A DNA stretch of 64,000 nucleotides from Phycisphaerales bacterium UBA854 (GCA_002295885.1 DBGM01000011.1:76316-140315), one strand, 5' to 3'; positions 45,456-56,190 are shown, numbered from the stretch's first letter. The notes: generated by a model not told the origin, from the letters alone. Translations and numbers: made by a program.

Positions 45456-46766
45456 ATGTCCGAACCTGTGAAACCGACGACGGACTTCTCCCGACGCCAG
45501 TTCGTCACCGCGTCCACCGCCGCGATCGGGGCCGTCTCCATGGTCAGCCCTTCGCTCGCCTGGATACGCGGAGACGACACCATCAAGGTCGGACTCATCG
45601 GCTGCGGCGGCCGCGGCACCGGTGCGGCGGGACAGGCCCTCAACGCCGACCAGGGAGCGGTCCTGTGGGCGATGGGCGATGCGTTCGACGACCGGCTCCA
45701 GGCCAGCCACGGCAATCTGGTGGCGCACGCCGGCGACCGGGCCGAGGTCCCCGAGGAACGGCGGTTCACCGGTTTCGATGCGTACCAGAAGGTCATCGAC
45801 AGCGGAGTCGACGTGGTGATCCTCACCACGCCGCCCCACTTCCGACCCGCCCACATGCGGGCCGCGATCGAAGCCGGCAAGCATGTGTTCGCCGAGAAGC
45901 CGATGGCCGTGGACGGCCCCGGGGTCCGAAGCGTGATCGAGACCGCGCGGATGGCCCGCGAGCGGAACCTGAGCCTGATGTCGGGGTTCTGCTGGCGCTA
46001 CAACGTTCCGAACCGCGAGTGCTACCAGCGACTCCACGACGGAGCCATCGGCGACATCCACACCGTGCACTCGACGTACCTGACCGGACCGCTGGGCAAG
46101 CGGCCGCGGCAGGACGGATGGTCCGACATGGAGTGGCAGATGCGCAACTGGCAGCACTTCAACTGGCTGGGCGGTGATCACATCGTCGAGCAGGCGTGCC
46201 ACGCCGTCGACAAGATCAACTGGGCGATGAACAACCGCACCCCCGCCCGCTGCTACGCCGTCGGAGGCCGCCTCTGCCGCGAGGGGCTCGAATCGGGGGA
46301 CATCTACGACCACTTCGGCGTGCTCTACGAATACGACGACGGCGCCCGTGCGTTTCATCTCTGCCGCCAGATCCCCAAGTGCTGGGGGGACAACACCGAA
46401 TACATCATCGGATCCCGCGGCAACTGCTCGGTGAACAGCTGGGGACCGACGCAGATCGTCCGCAACGGTGCCAACGAGGAGACCTGGCGCTACCCGCGGA
46501 ACGGGCCGAATCCGAACATGTACCAGGTGGAGCACGACGAGCTCTTCCGTGCGATCCGGAACGGAACTCCCATCAACGACGGCGACTTCATGGCCCAGAG
46601 CACGCTGATGTCGATCATGGGTCGCCAGGCGGCCTACACCGGCGACACCATCGCCTACGAGGATGCCCTCAACTCCGAGCATCGCCTGGGACCGGAGGAG
46701 TACGCCTTCTCCGATCTGGCGATGCCCCCGGTGCCGCGACCCACCGACAAGGGGACGGGAGCATGA
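45456..46766 (+). CDS. Tat-exported Gfo/Idh/MocA family oxidoreductase (first)
   Basis: This 436-aa NAD(P)-dependent oxidoreductase acts on sugars or cyclitols. It has a Tat signal (SRRQFVTASTAAIGAVSM), a Rossmann motif VGLIGCGGRGTGAAG (about residues 47-61) and the lysine block AGKHVFAEKPMAVD (about 146-159) with the catalytic Lys of EKP. A C-terminal alpha/beta domain follows. The substrate is unknown. AAGGAG lies 7 nt before the chosen ATG at 45456. It overlaps the next gene by ATGA. Confidence 0.92.
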   Translation: MSEPVKPTTDFSRRQFVTASTAAIGAVSMVSPSLAWIRGDDTIKVGLIGCGGRGTGAAGQALNADQGAVLWAMGDAFDDRLQASHGNLVAHAGDRAEVPEERRFTGFDAYQKVIDSGVDVVILTTPPHFRPAHMRAAIEAGKHVFAEKPMAVDGPGVRSVIETARMARERNLSLMSGFCWRYNVPNRECYQRLHDGAIGDIHTVHSTYLTGPLGKRPRQDGWSDMEWQMRNWQHFNWLGGDHIVEQACHAVDKINWAMNNRTPARCYAVGGRLCREGLESGDIYDHFGVLYEYDDGARAFHLCRQIPKCWGDNTEYIIGSRGNCSVNSWGPTQIVRNGANEETWRYPRNGPNPNMYQVEHDELFRAIRNGTPINDGDFMAQSTLMSIMGRQAAYTGDTIAYEDALNSEHRLGPEEYAFSDLAMPPVPRPTDKGTGA

Positions 46767-47695
46767 AGTCACCCGATCGAAGGCAGTTCCTCATCTCGTC
46801 GACCGCGATGCTCGCCTCGTCGGCCGCTCTCGCGGGCGTCTCGACCCGCTCGGAACCCGAGCAAGGAGCAACCATGCCCGACGGCACACGGAAGCGGAAC
46901 ATCCGAAAGGCCGTCAAGTACGGCATGATCGCCGACGGGACCACCGTCCTCGAGAAGTTCCGATCCGCGAAGGCGGCCGGCTTCGAGGGGATCGAGATGG
47001 ACAGCCCGAATCAGCTCGATCCCGAGGAGGTCCTTGCCGCCCGGGACGCGACCGGACTCGAGATTCCCGGGGTCGTGGATTCCGTGCACTGGCGCGACAC
47101 GCTGTCGCACCAGGACCCGGAGGTCCGGGCCCGCGGGGTCGCCGCGCTGGAAACGGCGCTGCGCGACGCCAACACCTACGGCGCCAGCACCGTCCTGCTG
47201 GTCCCCGGCGTGGTCAACGACGAGGTCAGCTACGGCGAGGTGTGGTCCCGCTCCCAGGAGGAGATCCGCAAGGTGCTTCCCCTCTGCGAGGAGCTCGGCG
47301 TCGACATCGCGATCGAGAACGTGTGGAACGGATTCCTCATGGGGCCGCACGAGCAGGCCCGGTACATCGACGAGATCGGATCTCCCCGCGTCGGATTCTT
47401 CTTCGACGTCGGAAACATGGTCCGCTACGCAAGGCCCGCGGAGTGCATCGACGTGCTGGGGCCGCGGATCATGAAACTCGATGTCAAGGAATACAGCATG
47501 ACCCGGATGCGTGAGGAAGGTGTCTGGAAGGGCTTCGCGGTCGAGATCGGCGACGGTGACTGCGATTGGCCCGCGGTCGGAGCCGCGCTCGACCGGCTGG
47601 AGTGGTCCGGCTGGGCCAGCGCTGAAGTCGGCGGTGGCGACACCGCGCGGCTCAAGCAGATCGCCGACCGGATGGAACGGGCACTGCAGGCCTGA
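46763..47695 (+). CDS. Tat-exported sugar phosphate isomerase/epimerase-like protein (AP endonuclease 2 fold)
   Basis: This 310-aa TIM-barrel protein has a Tat-like signal (DRRQFLISSTAMLASSAALA). The Xyl-isomerase-like barrel shows metal-ligand stretches IAIENVWNGFLMGP (about residues 190-203) and GFFFDVGNMVRYA, with the last glutamate in SAEVGGGD. It probably isomerises or epimerises a keto-sugar made by the neighbouring oxidoreductases. It is coupled to the first oxidoreductase (ATGA), and the second follows after 16 nt. Confidence 0.88.
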   Translation: MKSPDRRQFLISSTAMLASSAALAGVSTRSEPEQGATMPDGTRKRNIRKAVKYGMIADGTTVLEKFRSAKAAGFEGIEMDSPNQLDPEEVLAARDATGLEIPGVVDSVHWRDTLSHQDPEVRARGVAALETALRDANTYGASTVLLVPGVVNDEVSYGEVWSRSQEEIRKVLPLCEELGVDIAIENVWNGFLMGPHEQARYIDEIGSPRVGFFFDVGNMVRYARPAECIDVLGPRIMKLDVKEYSMTRMREEGVWKGFAVEIGDGDCDWPAVGAALDRLEWSGWASAEVGGGDTARLKQIADRMERALQA

Positions 47696-47711
47696 GAAGG
47701 AGACACGTCGC

Positions 47712-49004
<1,293 letters not shown>

Positions 49005-49019
49005 CAAGGAGCGATCGCC

Positions 49020-49949
49020 ATGCAGCGACGTGAATTCATCACCACCACCGCGGCCGCATCCCTCGCGGCGGGCCTGGGCGGAGCCGCCGCCGGCCAGACC
49101 GCACCCTCCGGATCCCCGCGTCCGACGAACGGAGGACCGTTCACGCTGGACTACGCCCCCCATCTGGGCCTGTTCCGGCACCACGCGGGTGACGATGCAG
49201 TGGCCCAGATCGACTTCATGGCCGAAGCCGGCTTCCGATCCATGGAGGACAACGGCATGCGGGGCCGTTCACTCGAGGATCAGCAGCGAATCTCCGAAGC
49301 CCTCCAGCGGAACGGCATGCGGCTGGGCGTGTTCGTGATGAACATGGACGGCGCCTGGAGGCCGAGCCTGACCACCGGCAGCGCCGACGAGCGGGCCCGC
49401 TTCGTGGAGCACGCACGCGAGTCGGTGGAGGTCGCCAAGCGGACCAACGCGACCTGGATGACGGTGGTCTGCGGCGAGGTCGCCGAGGGGGTTCCGATGG
49501 AGGAGCAGACCGCGAACGTCATCGAGGCGCTCAAGCAGGCCTCGGCGGTCCTGGAACCGCACGGTCTCGTGATGGTCTGCGAACCGTTGAACTGGCGCGA
49601 CCATCGCGGCCAGTTCCTCCGCTACACGCCGCAGTCGATCGAGATCATGCGGGCGGTCGACTCACCGTCCTGCCGCATCCTTCAGGACCTCTACCACCAG
49701 CAGGCCACCGAAGGGAATCTCATCGACCACATGAACGCGGCCTGGGACTACATCCCCTACTTCCAGGTCGGAGACAACCCCGGCCGCCGAGAACCGGGGA
49801 CCGGCGAGATCAACTACGCCAACGTGTTCAAGCACATGCACAGCCGCGGCTACGACGGCATCGTCGGCATGGAGCACGGCAAGAGCATGGGCGGCAAGGA
49901 GGGCGAGGTCGCCCTCATCGAGGCCTATCGGTCGGTCGACCCGTCGTGA
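49020..49949 (+). CDS. Tat-exported hydroxypyruvate-isomerase-like protein
   Basis: This 309-aa TIM-barrel protein of the Hyi-like xylose-isomerase superfamily has a twin-arginine-type leader (MQRREFITTTAAASLAAGLG). The barrel shows MVCEPLNWRDHRGQFL (about residues 185-200), LQDLYHQQATEGNL and GMEHGKSMGG. Hyi-type enzymes interconvert hydroxypyruvate and tartronate semialdehyde, but export suggests another substrate. It ends the four-gene operon and is convergent with the transporter gene (4 nt). Confidence 0.88.
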   Translation: MQRREFITTTAAASLAAGLGGAAAGQTAPSGSPRPTNGGPFTLDYAPHLGLFRHHAGDDAVAQIDFMAEAGFRSMEDNGMRGRSLEDQQRISEALQRNGMRLGVFVMNMDGAWRPSLTTGSADERARFVEHARESVEVAKRTNATWMTVVCGEVAEGVPMEEQTANVIEALKQASAVLEPHGLVMVCEPLNWRDHRGQFLRYTPQSIEIMRAVDSPSCRILQDLYHQQATEGNLIDHMNAAWDYIPYFQVGDNPGRREPGTGEINYANVFKHMHSRGYDGIVGMEHGKSMGGKEGEVALIEAYRSVDPS

Positions 49950-49953
49950 GCCG

Positions 49954-51273
49954 TCAGGCCGCCGGTTGCGCCGGCGACTTGCGCCCTGGGTAGAACAGCA
50001 GCATCAGCAGCAGGCATCCGATGGCCATGTACATCGGCACCGAGAACAACTTCGCGAAGTCCATGACTCCGTCGACATTGGCCCAGCTCCCGACCACGGC
50101 GGTGGCGAACCAGCTGCCGACGATGATTCCGATCCCGACGATCACGAGATTGAACAGGTTCTGCGCGGTGGCACGAACATCCTTCGTCGTATTTTCATCC
50201 ACCACCATGAAGGCGACGAAGATGAAGCAGCCGAAGCAGACCCCGTGCAGCGCGACCCCGGCCAGCACGTAGGGGAGTGACGGCATGTAGGCGAAGAGAG
50301 CCATCCTGGCCGCGTAGGCCACGAGACCGATGCAGAGCAGCGACTTGCGGCCCAGCGACTTGGCGAGCAGCGGCATGCAGGCCAGCACGAGGATCTCGCT
50401 CATCTGGCCGATGGTCATCAGACCACCGCCGCCCACACCCAGTATCTGGTTGATGCCGCTCGCGAACGAGTTCGCGGCTTCGCTGCCGGCGGCGTTCTGG
50501 ATGCCGGTGACAAACTCGCTGGTGAAGACGAAGTAGAACTGGTGGATCATGCTGACCGGCACGGCGATCAGGAACAGCGTCAGCAGCGGCTGGAAGCGTA
50601 TCTCGCCCAACGCTTCCGCCCAGGCGAGCTTGCTGCCTTCGTTCCGTGAAGGCGGGGTGTTCGGAAGGGTGAAGCAGAAGATGCCCATGAGGACGCCGAG
50701 GCCGGCGCTGAGATTGAAGGCGAAGATGCGTCCGGCATCCTGAGCCGCCTTGATCTCCTCGAGCGTGCCGTCCACCGGCGTGCAGGCCCGAAGCAGGTAC
50801 TGGCCGACGAGGATGCCGGCCACAATCCAGCCCACCGTGCCCCACAACCGGACGACACCGAAGTCGCGGTCCCGATCGGGCATGTGATGGAAGGCCAGCG
50901 AGTTGGTCAGGGCGATGGTCGGCGCGTACACGAAACCGTAGACGCCGGACATGATCGCGAAGGGGACGAACGAGTCGATCTGCCCCAGACTGTAGATGAG
51001 CACCGCGCCGATGAGGTGACTGATGCCCAGCAGCTTCTCCGTCGCAATCATGCGGTCGGCAAGCTGACCGGCGATGAACGGACCGAAGATCGCACCCACC
51101 GCTCCGGCGGAAAAACAGATGCCCGTCTCCTCCAGAGAGAAACCACGGTACCCCAGCAGGAACGGGTAGAGGAGGGGAAGCCAGGCCCCCCAGATCGCGT
51201 ACTGAAGGAACATCATGAAGGACAGGCGGCTGCCCAGTCCCAGGCCCATGCGTGGTGCGGCGGTGGCGTTCAT
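49954..51273 (-). CDS. NupG-like MFS transporter (nucleoside/sugar:H+ symporter)
   Basis: This 439-aa protein of the major facilitator superfamily has about 12 spans. The opening LSFMMFLQYAIWGAWLPLLY and the loop GQLADRMIATEKLLG are like nucleoside:proton symporters of the NupG/XapB type. It lies convergent to the oxidoreductase operon and probably imports the sugar, sugar acid or nucleoside handled there. Its own promoter would lie in the 51274-51775 gap. Confidence 0.88.
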   Translation of the reverse strand: MNATAAPRMGLGLGSRLSFMMFLQYAIWGAWLPLLYPFLLGYRGFSLEETGICFSAGAVGAIFGPFIAGQLADRMIATEKLLGISHLIGAVLIYSLGQIDSFVPFAIMSGVYGFVYAPTIALTNSLAFHHMPDRDRDFGVVRLWGTVGWIVAGILVGQYLLRACTPVDGTLEEIKAAQDAGRIFAFNLSAGLGVLMGIFCFTLPNTPPSRNEGSKLAWAEALGEIRFQPLLTLFLIAVPVSMIHQFYFVFTSEFVTGIQNAAGSEAANSFASGINQILGVGGGGLMTIGQMSEILVLACMPLLAKSLGRKSLLCIGLVAYAARMALFAYMPSLPYVLAGVALHGVCFGCFIFVAFMVVDENTTKDVRATAQNLFNLVIVGIGIIVGSWFATAVVGSWANVDGVMDFAKLFSVPMYMAIGCLLLMLLFYPGRKSPAQPAA

Positions 51274-51775
51274 GCGTCGGTGCTCCGTGATACCTCTTCG
51301 GGATCACAGCATATCGACCAACGCCCAATCGGATGGCCCCCGAACGACGGCGGCCGGGACGAAGTCCCGGCCGCGTTGAACGGCGGTCCCACCATGGCAT
51401 GCCGCCGTCCAGTGATTCGGTGATTTGTCAGCGAGGTGTGCCCGCCAACTCATCATTCGCGTCTCGATCCGTTCGGGTTGCATTTGCCTCGATATGCCGG
51501 TCGGATTTCCATTCCAACCCCCCTGAAGACCCCTTCAGCCCAGACGGACGGGGAATCTTCACCAAAATCGTCTCCCGCTGTGAGATCGGATCGTCGGCGA
51601 ACGCAGTACGGGTGAAGGGGATGACTCCTTCCCTTCACGCCCCCGGCTGGGGCGACAACGACTCTCCCGGGGCCGCGTCCCCGACACGATCTCTCATCCC
51701 TTGCGCGTGGGCGCCTCCTGGAACGGTTCCGGGAGGTCGCTCAATTCCGGAAGGTCCCGCGGCTAGACTGGAGGC
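51274..51775. other. 502-nt intergenic region with stacked hairpins
   Basis: No convincing gene is seen. It contains a perfect hairpin CGGCCGGGAC/GTCCCGGCCG (51351-51373), GTGAAGGG/CCCTTCAC (51612-51638) and CGCCCC/GGGGCG (51638-51654), then small palindromes GGAACGGTTCC and TTCCGGAA. Near the 3' end, TAGACT before GGAGGC-ATG could be the -10 box and ribosome site of ltaE. The series of hairpins could be a structured leader; no known riboswitch consensus is recognised. Confidence 0.5.
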
Positions 51776-52804
51776 ATGACCATTCACGCCGATCTCCGCA
51801 GCGACACCATCACCCTTCCCACCGACGCCATGAAACAGGCCATGGTCGACGCCGAACTCGGTGACGACGTACTGGGGGACGAGCCGACCGTGATCGCCCT
51901 GCAGGATCGCGTTGCCGATCTGTTCGGAAAGGAAGCCGCGTGCTTCGTACCGTCGGGCACGATGGCGAACCAGGCCGCGATCCGCGTCCATACGGATCCG
52001 GGTGATGAGATCATCACCCACCGCCAGAGCCACATCTATCTGTACGAATCCGGCGCGTGGGCGGCCATCTCCGGCTGCTCGATTCGTCTGCTGGAAGGCG
52101 AAGGCGGTCAGTTCGATCCGGAGGATGTCGACGCCGCCGTCCAGCACGACGACGCCCACTATCCCCGATCCGGACTGCTGGTGGCGGAGAACACCCACAA
52201 TCGCGGCGGCGGAACGATCTGGCCGCTGGAACGCCTTCGCTCGGTGACGGATGCCGCCCGCCGCCATGGCCTGCGTTGCCATCTGGACGGAGCACGCATC
52301 TGGAATGCCTGTGCAGCGAGCGGCATTTCGCCCGCGGACTACGCAGCGTGCTTCGACACGGTGTCCGCCTGCTTCTCCAAGGGCCTCGGCTGCCCGGTCG
52401 GATCCATCGTGGTCGGTGATCGGGACGCGATCCATCGGGTGCACCGGGTCCGCAAGCTGCTGGGCGGCACCATGCGTCAGAGCGGAATGCTCGCCGGTGC
52501 CTGCCTGCACGCCCTCGATCACCACTGTGAGCGACTGGCCGACGACCATCGGCGTGCCCGCCGTCTGGCGGAGGGCATCGAGACCATTCCCGGGCTCACG
52601 CTGTCGTCCACTCCGGTGGAGACGAACATCGTCATCTTCGACGTTCCGGGATGCGCCGAGGCGTTCTCGGATCGATTGACGGAAGCCGGCGTACGCATGT
52701 TCTCGATCGGGCCGTCGACGATGCGTGCGGTGCTGAATCTGATGGTGGATGACGACGGCATCGAGCGGACCATCGAGGTCCTGCAGGAACTCGCCCGCGC
52801 ATGA
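51776..52804 (+). CDS. ltaE: Low-specificity L-threonine aldolase
   Basis: This 342-aa PLP enzyme cleaves threonine or allo-threonine to glycine and acetaldehyde. It opens DLRSDTITLPTDAMKQAM, shows GDDVLGDEPTV, CFVPSGTMANQAAI (cofactor ring stacking), HLDGARIWNACAA and the PLP lysine in SACFSKGLGCPVGS (about residue 201). Length is normal. It may supply glycine alongside the serine genes elsewhere in the window. GGAGG lies just before the ATG. Confidence 0.96.
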   Translation: MTIHADLRSDTITLPTDAMKQAMVDAELGDDVLGDEPTVIALQDRVADLFGKEAACFVPSGTMANQAAIRVHTDPGDEIITHRQSHIYLYESGAWAAISGCSIRLLEGEGGQFDPEDVDAAVQHDDAHYPRSGLLVAENTHNRGGGTIWPLERLRSVTDAARRHGLRCHLDGARIWNACAASGISPADYAACFDTVSACFSKGLGCPVGSIVVGDRDAIHRVHRVRKLLGGTMRQSGMLAGACLHALDHHCERLADDHRRARRLAEGIETIPGLTLSSTPVETNIVIFDVPGCAEAFSDRLTEAGVRMFSIGPSTMRAVLNLMVDDDGIERTIEVLQELARA

Positions 52805-52856
52805 GCACGAAGCCCATCGGCTACCATGCGGCCTCGGAACCTCGGAGACCATCGAC

Positions 52857-53390
52857 GTGCCCAACTACCTGACCGACATCCCTCCCGGACCGAACCCGCC
52901 CGAGATCCTCAACGCCGTCATCGAGATCCCCTCGGGCTCGAGCAACAAGTACGAATACGACAAGCAGCTCGACGTCTTCAGGCTGGACCGGACCCTGCAT
53001 TCACCGGTCCACTACCCCGGAGCCTACGGCTTCATTCCAGGAACCCACGCCGAGGACGGCGATCCGCTCGACGTGCTGGTTCTTCTGGACGGGTACTGCT
53101 TCACCGGCGCGGTCCTCGAGGTGCGTCCCCTCGGCGTGCTCGGCATGCGTGACGAGAAGGGCCCCGACCACAAGATCCTCGCGGTGCCCACCACCGATCC
53201 GCGGCGGGATGAAATGACCGACCTCGAGCATCTTCCCAGGCACGTGCTGCGGGAAGTCGACTACTTCTTCCATATCTACAAGGATCTGGAGGGAAAGCAC
53301 GCGGACACCTACGGCTGGGAAAGCCGGACCGACGCACACCGGGTCATCGAGCAGAGCATCCTTGCGTTCGGGGACCGGCCGCAGGTCTGA
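52857..53390 (+). CDS. ppa: Inorganic pyrophosphatase (soluble, family I)
   Basis: This 177-aa cytosolic enzyme hydrolyses pyrophosphate. The substrate loop is NKYEYDKQLDVFRLDR (about residues 30-45). The metal motif HAEDGDPLDVLVLL (the DxDPxD type) and the closing Asp/Lys blocks (DEKGPDHKI, DLEHLP) are present. GTG at 52857 is preferred because CGGAGA lies about 8 nt upstream and the protein then begins MPNYLTDIPPG, family-like; an ATG 108 nt upstream lies inside ltaE. Confidence 0.95.
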   Translation: MPNYLTDIPPGPNPPEILNAVIEIPSGSSNKYEYDKQLDVFRLDRTLHSPVHYPGAYGFIPGTHAEDGDPLDVLVLLDGYCFTGAVLEVRPLGVLGMRDEKGPDHKILAVPTTDPRRDEMTDLEHLPRHVLREVDYFFHIYKDLEGKHADTYGWESRTDAHRVIEQSILAFGDRPQV

Positions 53391-53403
53391 CCTGAAGGGA
53401 ACC

Positions 53404-53820
53404 TCAGTCCCAGTTGCCGCCGCGTCCCTTCTTGATGTCGCCGCGCTGCCGCTTGGTCTTGAGCCTGCGTTCCTTCGAAGCCTTCGTGGCCCGGGTGGGC
53501 CTTCGCTTCTTCGTGGGAGTCAGCGCCTCACGCAGCAGTTCGACGAAGCGCTCCTGAACGGCCCGTCGATTGGCAAGCTGCGTACGATGCTTTCGGGACG
53601 TGACGCGAAGCACGCCTTCGGACGTGATTCGGGAAGCAAGCACTTCACGTATCCGATCGCGCTGCTCCTCGCCCAACGACATCGAATGCGCGACGTCGAA
53701 GCAGAGCGTGACGCAGGTCTCGACCTTGTTGACATTCTGTCCACCGGGCCCCGTGCCACGAGTGCATTCCATGCGCAACTCGCTCTCGGGTATATGCAGG
53801 GATCGGGTGATCTCGATCAT
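53404..53820 (-). CDS. arfB: Peptidyl-tRNA hydrolase ArfB (ribosome rescue, GGQ)
   Basis: This 138-aa class I release-factor-like protein has the catalytic GGQ in RGTGPGGQNVNKVET (about residues 21-35) and the basic C-terminal tail (KKRRPTRATKASKERRLKTK) that enters the empty mRNA channel. It lacks the codon-recognition domains of RF1/RF2. It rescues stalled ribosomes that lack a stop codon. It is divergent from the ECF-like sigma factor (23 nt) and convergent with ppa. Confidence 0.95.
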   Translation of the reverse strand: MIEITRSLHIPESELRMECTRGTGPGGQNVNKVETCVTLCFDVAHSMSLGEEQRDRIREVLASRITSEGVLRVTSRKHRTQLANRRAVQERFVELLREALTPTKKRRPTRATKASKERRLKTKRQRGDIKKGRGGNWD

Positions 53821-53843
53821 GCCGGCTCCGCAGTGAGTGTACC

Positions 53844-54539
53844 ATGAGCGCCATGAGCGCCGGTAATGAAAACCAGGACGTCTTTCCGAACACGATGGGC
53901 ACCTGGATCCATCAGCGGCTGGGCGAAGGATCCACCGGCCGGGAAGTCGTGAACGAACATGTCATGTCGGTCTACGCCCATCCGCTCCGCGTCTACTTCC
54001 TGGGATCGAGCTTCCGTTCCCTCGGAGAACCCGAGGACATGGTGGCGGGCTTCTTCGCCAGTCGCCTCGAACGAGACGGATACTTCGATCAGTGGCGCGA
54101 CAGCGGCATCCGACTCCGCAGATGGTTGATGAACGGATTCCTCTTCTTTCTCAAGGAGGAGATCCGTCGCCAGCATCGGGACGGATCGGCCGCGGCGGAC
54201 GACGACCTGGAAATCCCGATGAATGAAAGTCCCGACGCGGACTTCGACCGCGCCTGGGCCCAGTCGATGGTGCGGGAAGCATGGATCGAGGCTGCGCGGA
54301 GGTGCGAGGCGGACGGACTCGGTGATCACTGGCAGCTGTTCATACGACATCACGTCGACGGCCTTGCCTACAAGGACCTCGTGGGTGAGTTCGACGTGAC
54401 TCCTTCGCAGGCGGCCGTCATGGTCCGGACGGCAACCGTCCGCTTCAAGCAGGCCGTCCGGGATCGCGTGCAGATCGACGGTGTCCCCGAAGACGAGGTC
54501 GACAACGAACTACGCAGGCTCATGGAGATGACGTCATGA
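53844..54539 (+). CDS. ECF-like sigma factor (planctomycete type)
   Basis: This 231-aa protein has a region-2-like segment (DMVAGFFASRLERDGYFDQW, then GIRLRRWLMNGFLFFLKEEI, about residues 67-110) and a region-4-like helix-turn-helix near the C-terminus (YKDLVGEFDVTPSQAAVMV, about 174-192). The two are joined by an acidic linker. This matches the ECF-type sigma family expanded in planctomycetes. An ATG at 53853 is an alternative start. It overlaps the next gene by ATGA; that partner may regulate it. Confidence 0.78.
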   Translation: MSAMSAGNENQDVFPNTMGTWIHQRLGEGSTGREVVNEHVMSVYAHPLRVYFLGSSFRSLGEPEDMVAGFFASRLERDGYFDQWRDSGIRLRRWLMNGFLFFLKEEIRRQHRDGSAAADDDLEIPMNESPDADFDRAWAQSMVREAWIEAARRCEADGLGDHWQLFIRHHVDGLAYKDLVGEFDVTPSQAAVMVRTATVRFKQAVRDRVQIDGVPEDEVDNELRRLMEMTS

Positions 54540-55015
54540 ATCGCCATGAACGGACGGTGCCCGAACCGGAAACCTTCGATCCCCGGATGGTGTCCGGACT
54601 GCTGCGCGTCGCCTGCACTCCGCCCCGGCGCCCCGTGGACCATCTCATCGACCGCCTGCAGCAGCCCGATGGCCCGACCTGGTTCGCATCCGCCCTGTCC
54701 AGCGGGGTCGTGGCCAGGGCCGGACAGCCCGCCGCACTGCTCATCGATGGCGAAGCCGACCCCGCGATGCTCGACCTGCTCAAGGATCGAGCCAAGGCCG
54801 CCTTCGGCAAGGCCGCCGACGGCGATGCGCGACTGCGGGGACTTCTTCACTACCTGTTCGTGATTGCGGCCGGGCTGGACCACCACGCCACCCTGCTGTC
54901 CAGCCAGCCGCGGGGTGAGATCTCAGCCGTGCTGCTGGAACTGGCCCTGGTACTGCCCACGCCCTGGAACGATTTCGTCGCCGAAGCGGCGATGACCCGA
55001 AGCCGTTCCGACTGA
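54536..55015 (+). CDS. Uncharacterised partner of the ECF-like sigma factor
   Basis: This 159-aa protein is not recognised. It is soluble and mainly helical, with no membrane span, zinc motif or enzyme motif visible. It begins MNRHERTVPEPETFDPRMV and its middle (LLKDRAKAAFGKAADGDARL) could be helical repeats. Its ATG overlaps the sigma stop codon, so the two should be made together. It could be a cytosolic anti-sigma or adaptor protein; that is inference from position. Confidence 0.65.
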   Translation: MNRHERTVPEPETFDPRMVSGLLRVACTPPRRPVDHLIDRLQQPDGPTWFASALSSGVVARAGQPAALLIDGEADPAMLDLLKDRAKAAFGKAADGDARLRGLLHYLFVIAAGLDHHATLLSSQPRGEISAVLLELALVLPTPWNDFVAEAAMTRSRSD

Positions 55016-55026
55016 CACGATCCGGT

Positions 55027-56190
55027 TCAGGAGGAGACCTTCAAGCCTGCGGGCAGGTCGACGGTCGTCGTCGGGAAGGCGAAGTCCGCCCCGTGTCCAG
55101 AGACGATCTTGCCGCAGGCCAGCAGCAGATCCTGCTGCAGCGCGAAGAAATCCGAACCGCCGAGGCCCTCGACTCCGAAGCACAGCACGTTGATGTCGAG
55201 GGTGGAGGCGCCGTAGGCGGCGAGATTCACCCGGAGCGTGGCGTCGGAATCGATCTGCTCGTGACCGGCCAGCAGATCGAGGATGTCCTTGATGACCGGC
55301 TCGACCTTGTCGAAGTCCTCGTACCGAAGCCCCGCCGTGAAATTGATCCGACGCTGGTGACGATGGTCGAGATTCCGGATCGGATTCACCAGAAACATCG
55401 AGTTGGGGATGACGTACGGCACCGTGTCCCAGCCGCGGACCTTCGACTGGTACAGGCCGATCTCCTCGACGCTCCCCTGAATGTTCTTCCCGAAGAGCTC
55501 GATGCCGTCTCCGATCTTGAACGGACGGCTGAAGAGGATCATGAGCCCTCCGAAGAGGTTCTTGAAGACATCCTGGAACGCGAAGGTCAGCGCAAAGCTG
55601 CTTGCCCCACCCAGCGTGATGATTGCGGTCATGTTGACCCCGTAGGTCTGCAGCGCGATCAGGAGCACGCCGAGCCAGACGAGCACGATGAGGAAGTTGG
55701 AGACCGCGTGGACGATGGTCACATCGAGGTGCTCCTCGTCCCCCCGGGGCTCCAGAAGCAGACGCTCGTAGGAACGGACGGCACGGGCGACGAACCAGCC
55801 GATCATCAGCAGCACCAGACCGGTGCGGATCTGACCGATGCGGACCGCCCCGACACTGTCGAGACGCCTGGCGGGATCCGGCTCGATGAACATCTGGATG
55901 GCCATCGACAGGGCGATGATCCAGATGGTGAAGCCGAGCGGACGACCCAGGCTCGAGGCGATGACCGCCGACCAGCGGAAGCCGCCCCGGTTCATCCGCG
56001 ATGCGAACCGGGACAGGGTCCAGGCCTGGATGACGTTCAGGACGACGGCGATCAGCAGCACGATTCCGATCGGCACCAGCATCTCGTCCCGGGCATCGAG
56101 GAATGCGACAACGTGGTCCCACCACGATGCCTCCGGTGCCTGAGCGACCGTGGTATCGGTAGACGTCGAAGTGTTCGTTGTATCATTCAT
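55027..56190 (-). CDS. MscS-family mechanosensitive channel
   Basis: This 387-aa membrane protein has about four spans. A pore-lining helix follows the MscS pattern (LGGASSFALTFAFQDVFKNLFGG, about residues 198-220), leading into the beta domain (LFSRPFKIGDGIELFGKNIQGSVEEIGL). It would relieve turgor on osmotic downshock. A long N-terminal Asn/Thr/Asp-rich tail precedes TM1. It is convergent with the sigma-partner gene (11 nt) and divergent from the channel gene (57 nt). Confidence 0.93.
   Translation of the reverse strand: MNDTTNTSTSTDTTVAQAPEASWWDHVVAFLDARDEMLVPIGIVLLIAVVLNVIQAWTLSRFASRMNRGGFRWSAVIASSLGRPLGFTIWIIALSMAIQMFIEPDPARRLDSVGAVRIGQIRTGLVLLMIGWFVARAVRSYERLLLEPRGDEEHLDVTIVHAVSNFLIVLVWLGVLLIALQTYGVNMTAIITLGGASSFALTFAFQDVFKNLFGGLMILFSRPFKIGDGIELFGKNIQGSVEEIGLYQSKVRGWDTVPYVIPNSMFLVNPIRNLDHRHQRRINFTAGLRYEDFDKVEPVIKDILDLLAGHEQIDSDATLRVNLAAYGASTLDINVLCFGVEGLGGSDFFALQQDLLLACGKIVSGHGADFAFPTTTVDLPAGLKVSS

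Noticed and set aside
51333..51779. 148-codon open frame before ltaE
   Set aside because: No ribosome site, low-complexity Pro/Ser/Arg content, no motif, and it runs through perfect hairpins.
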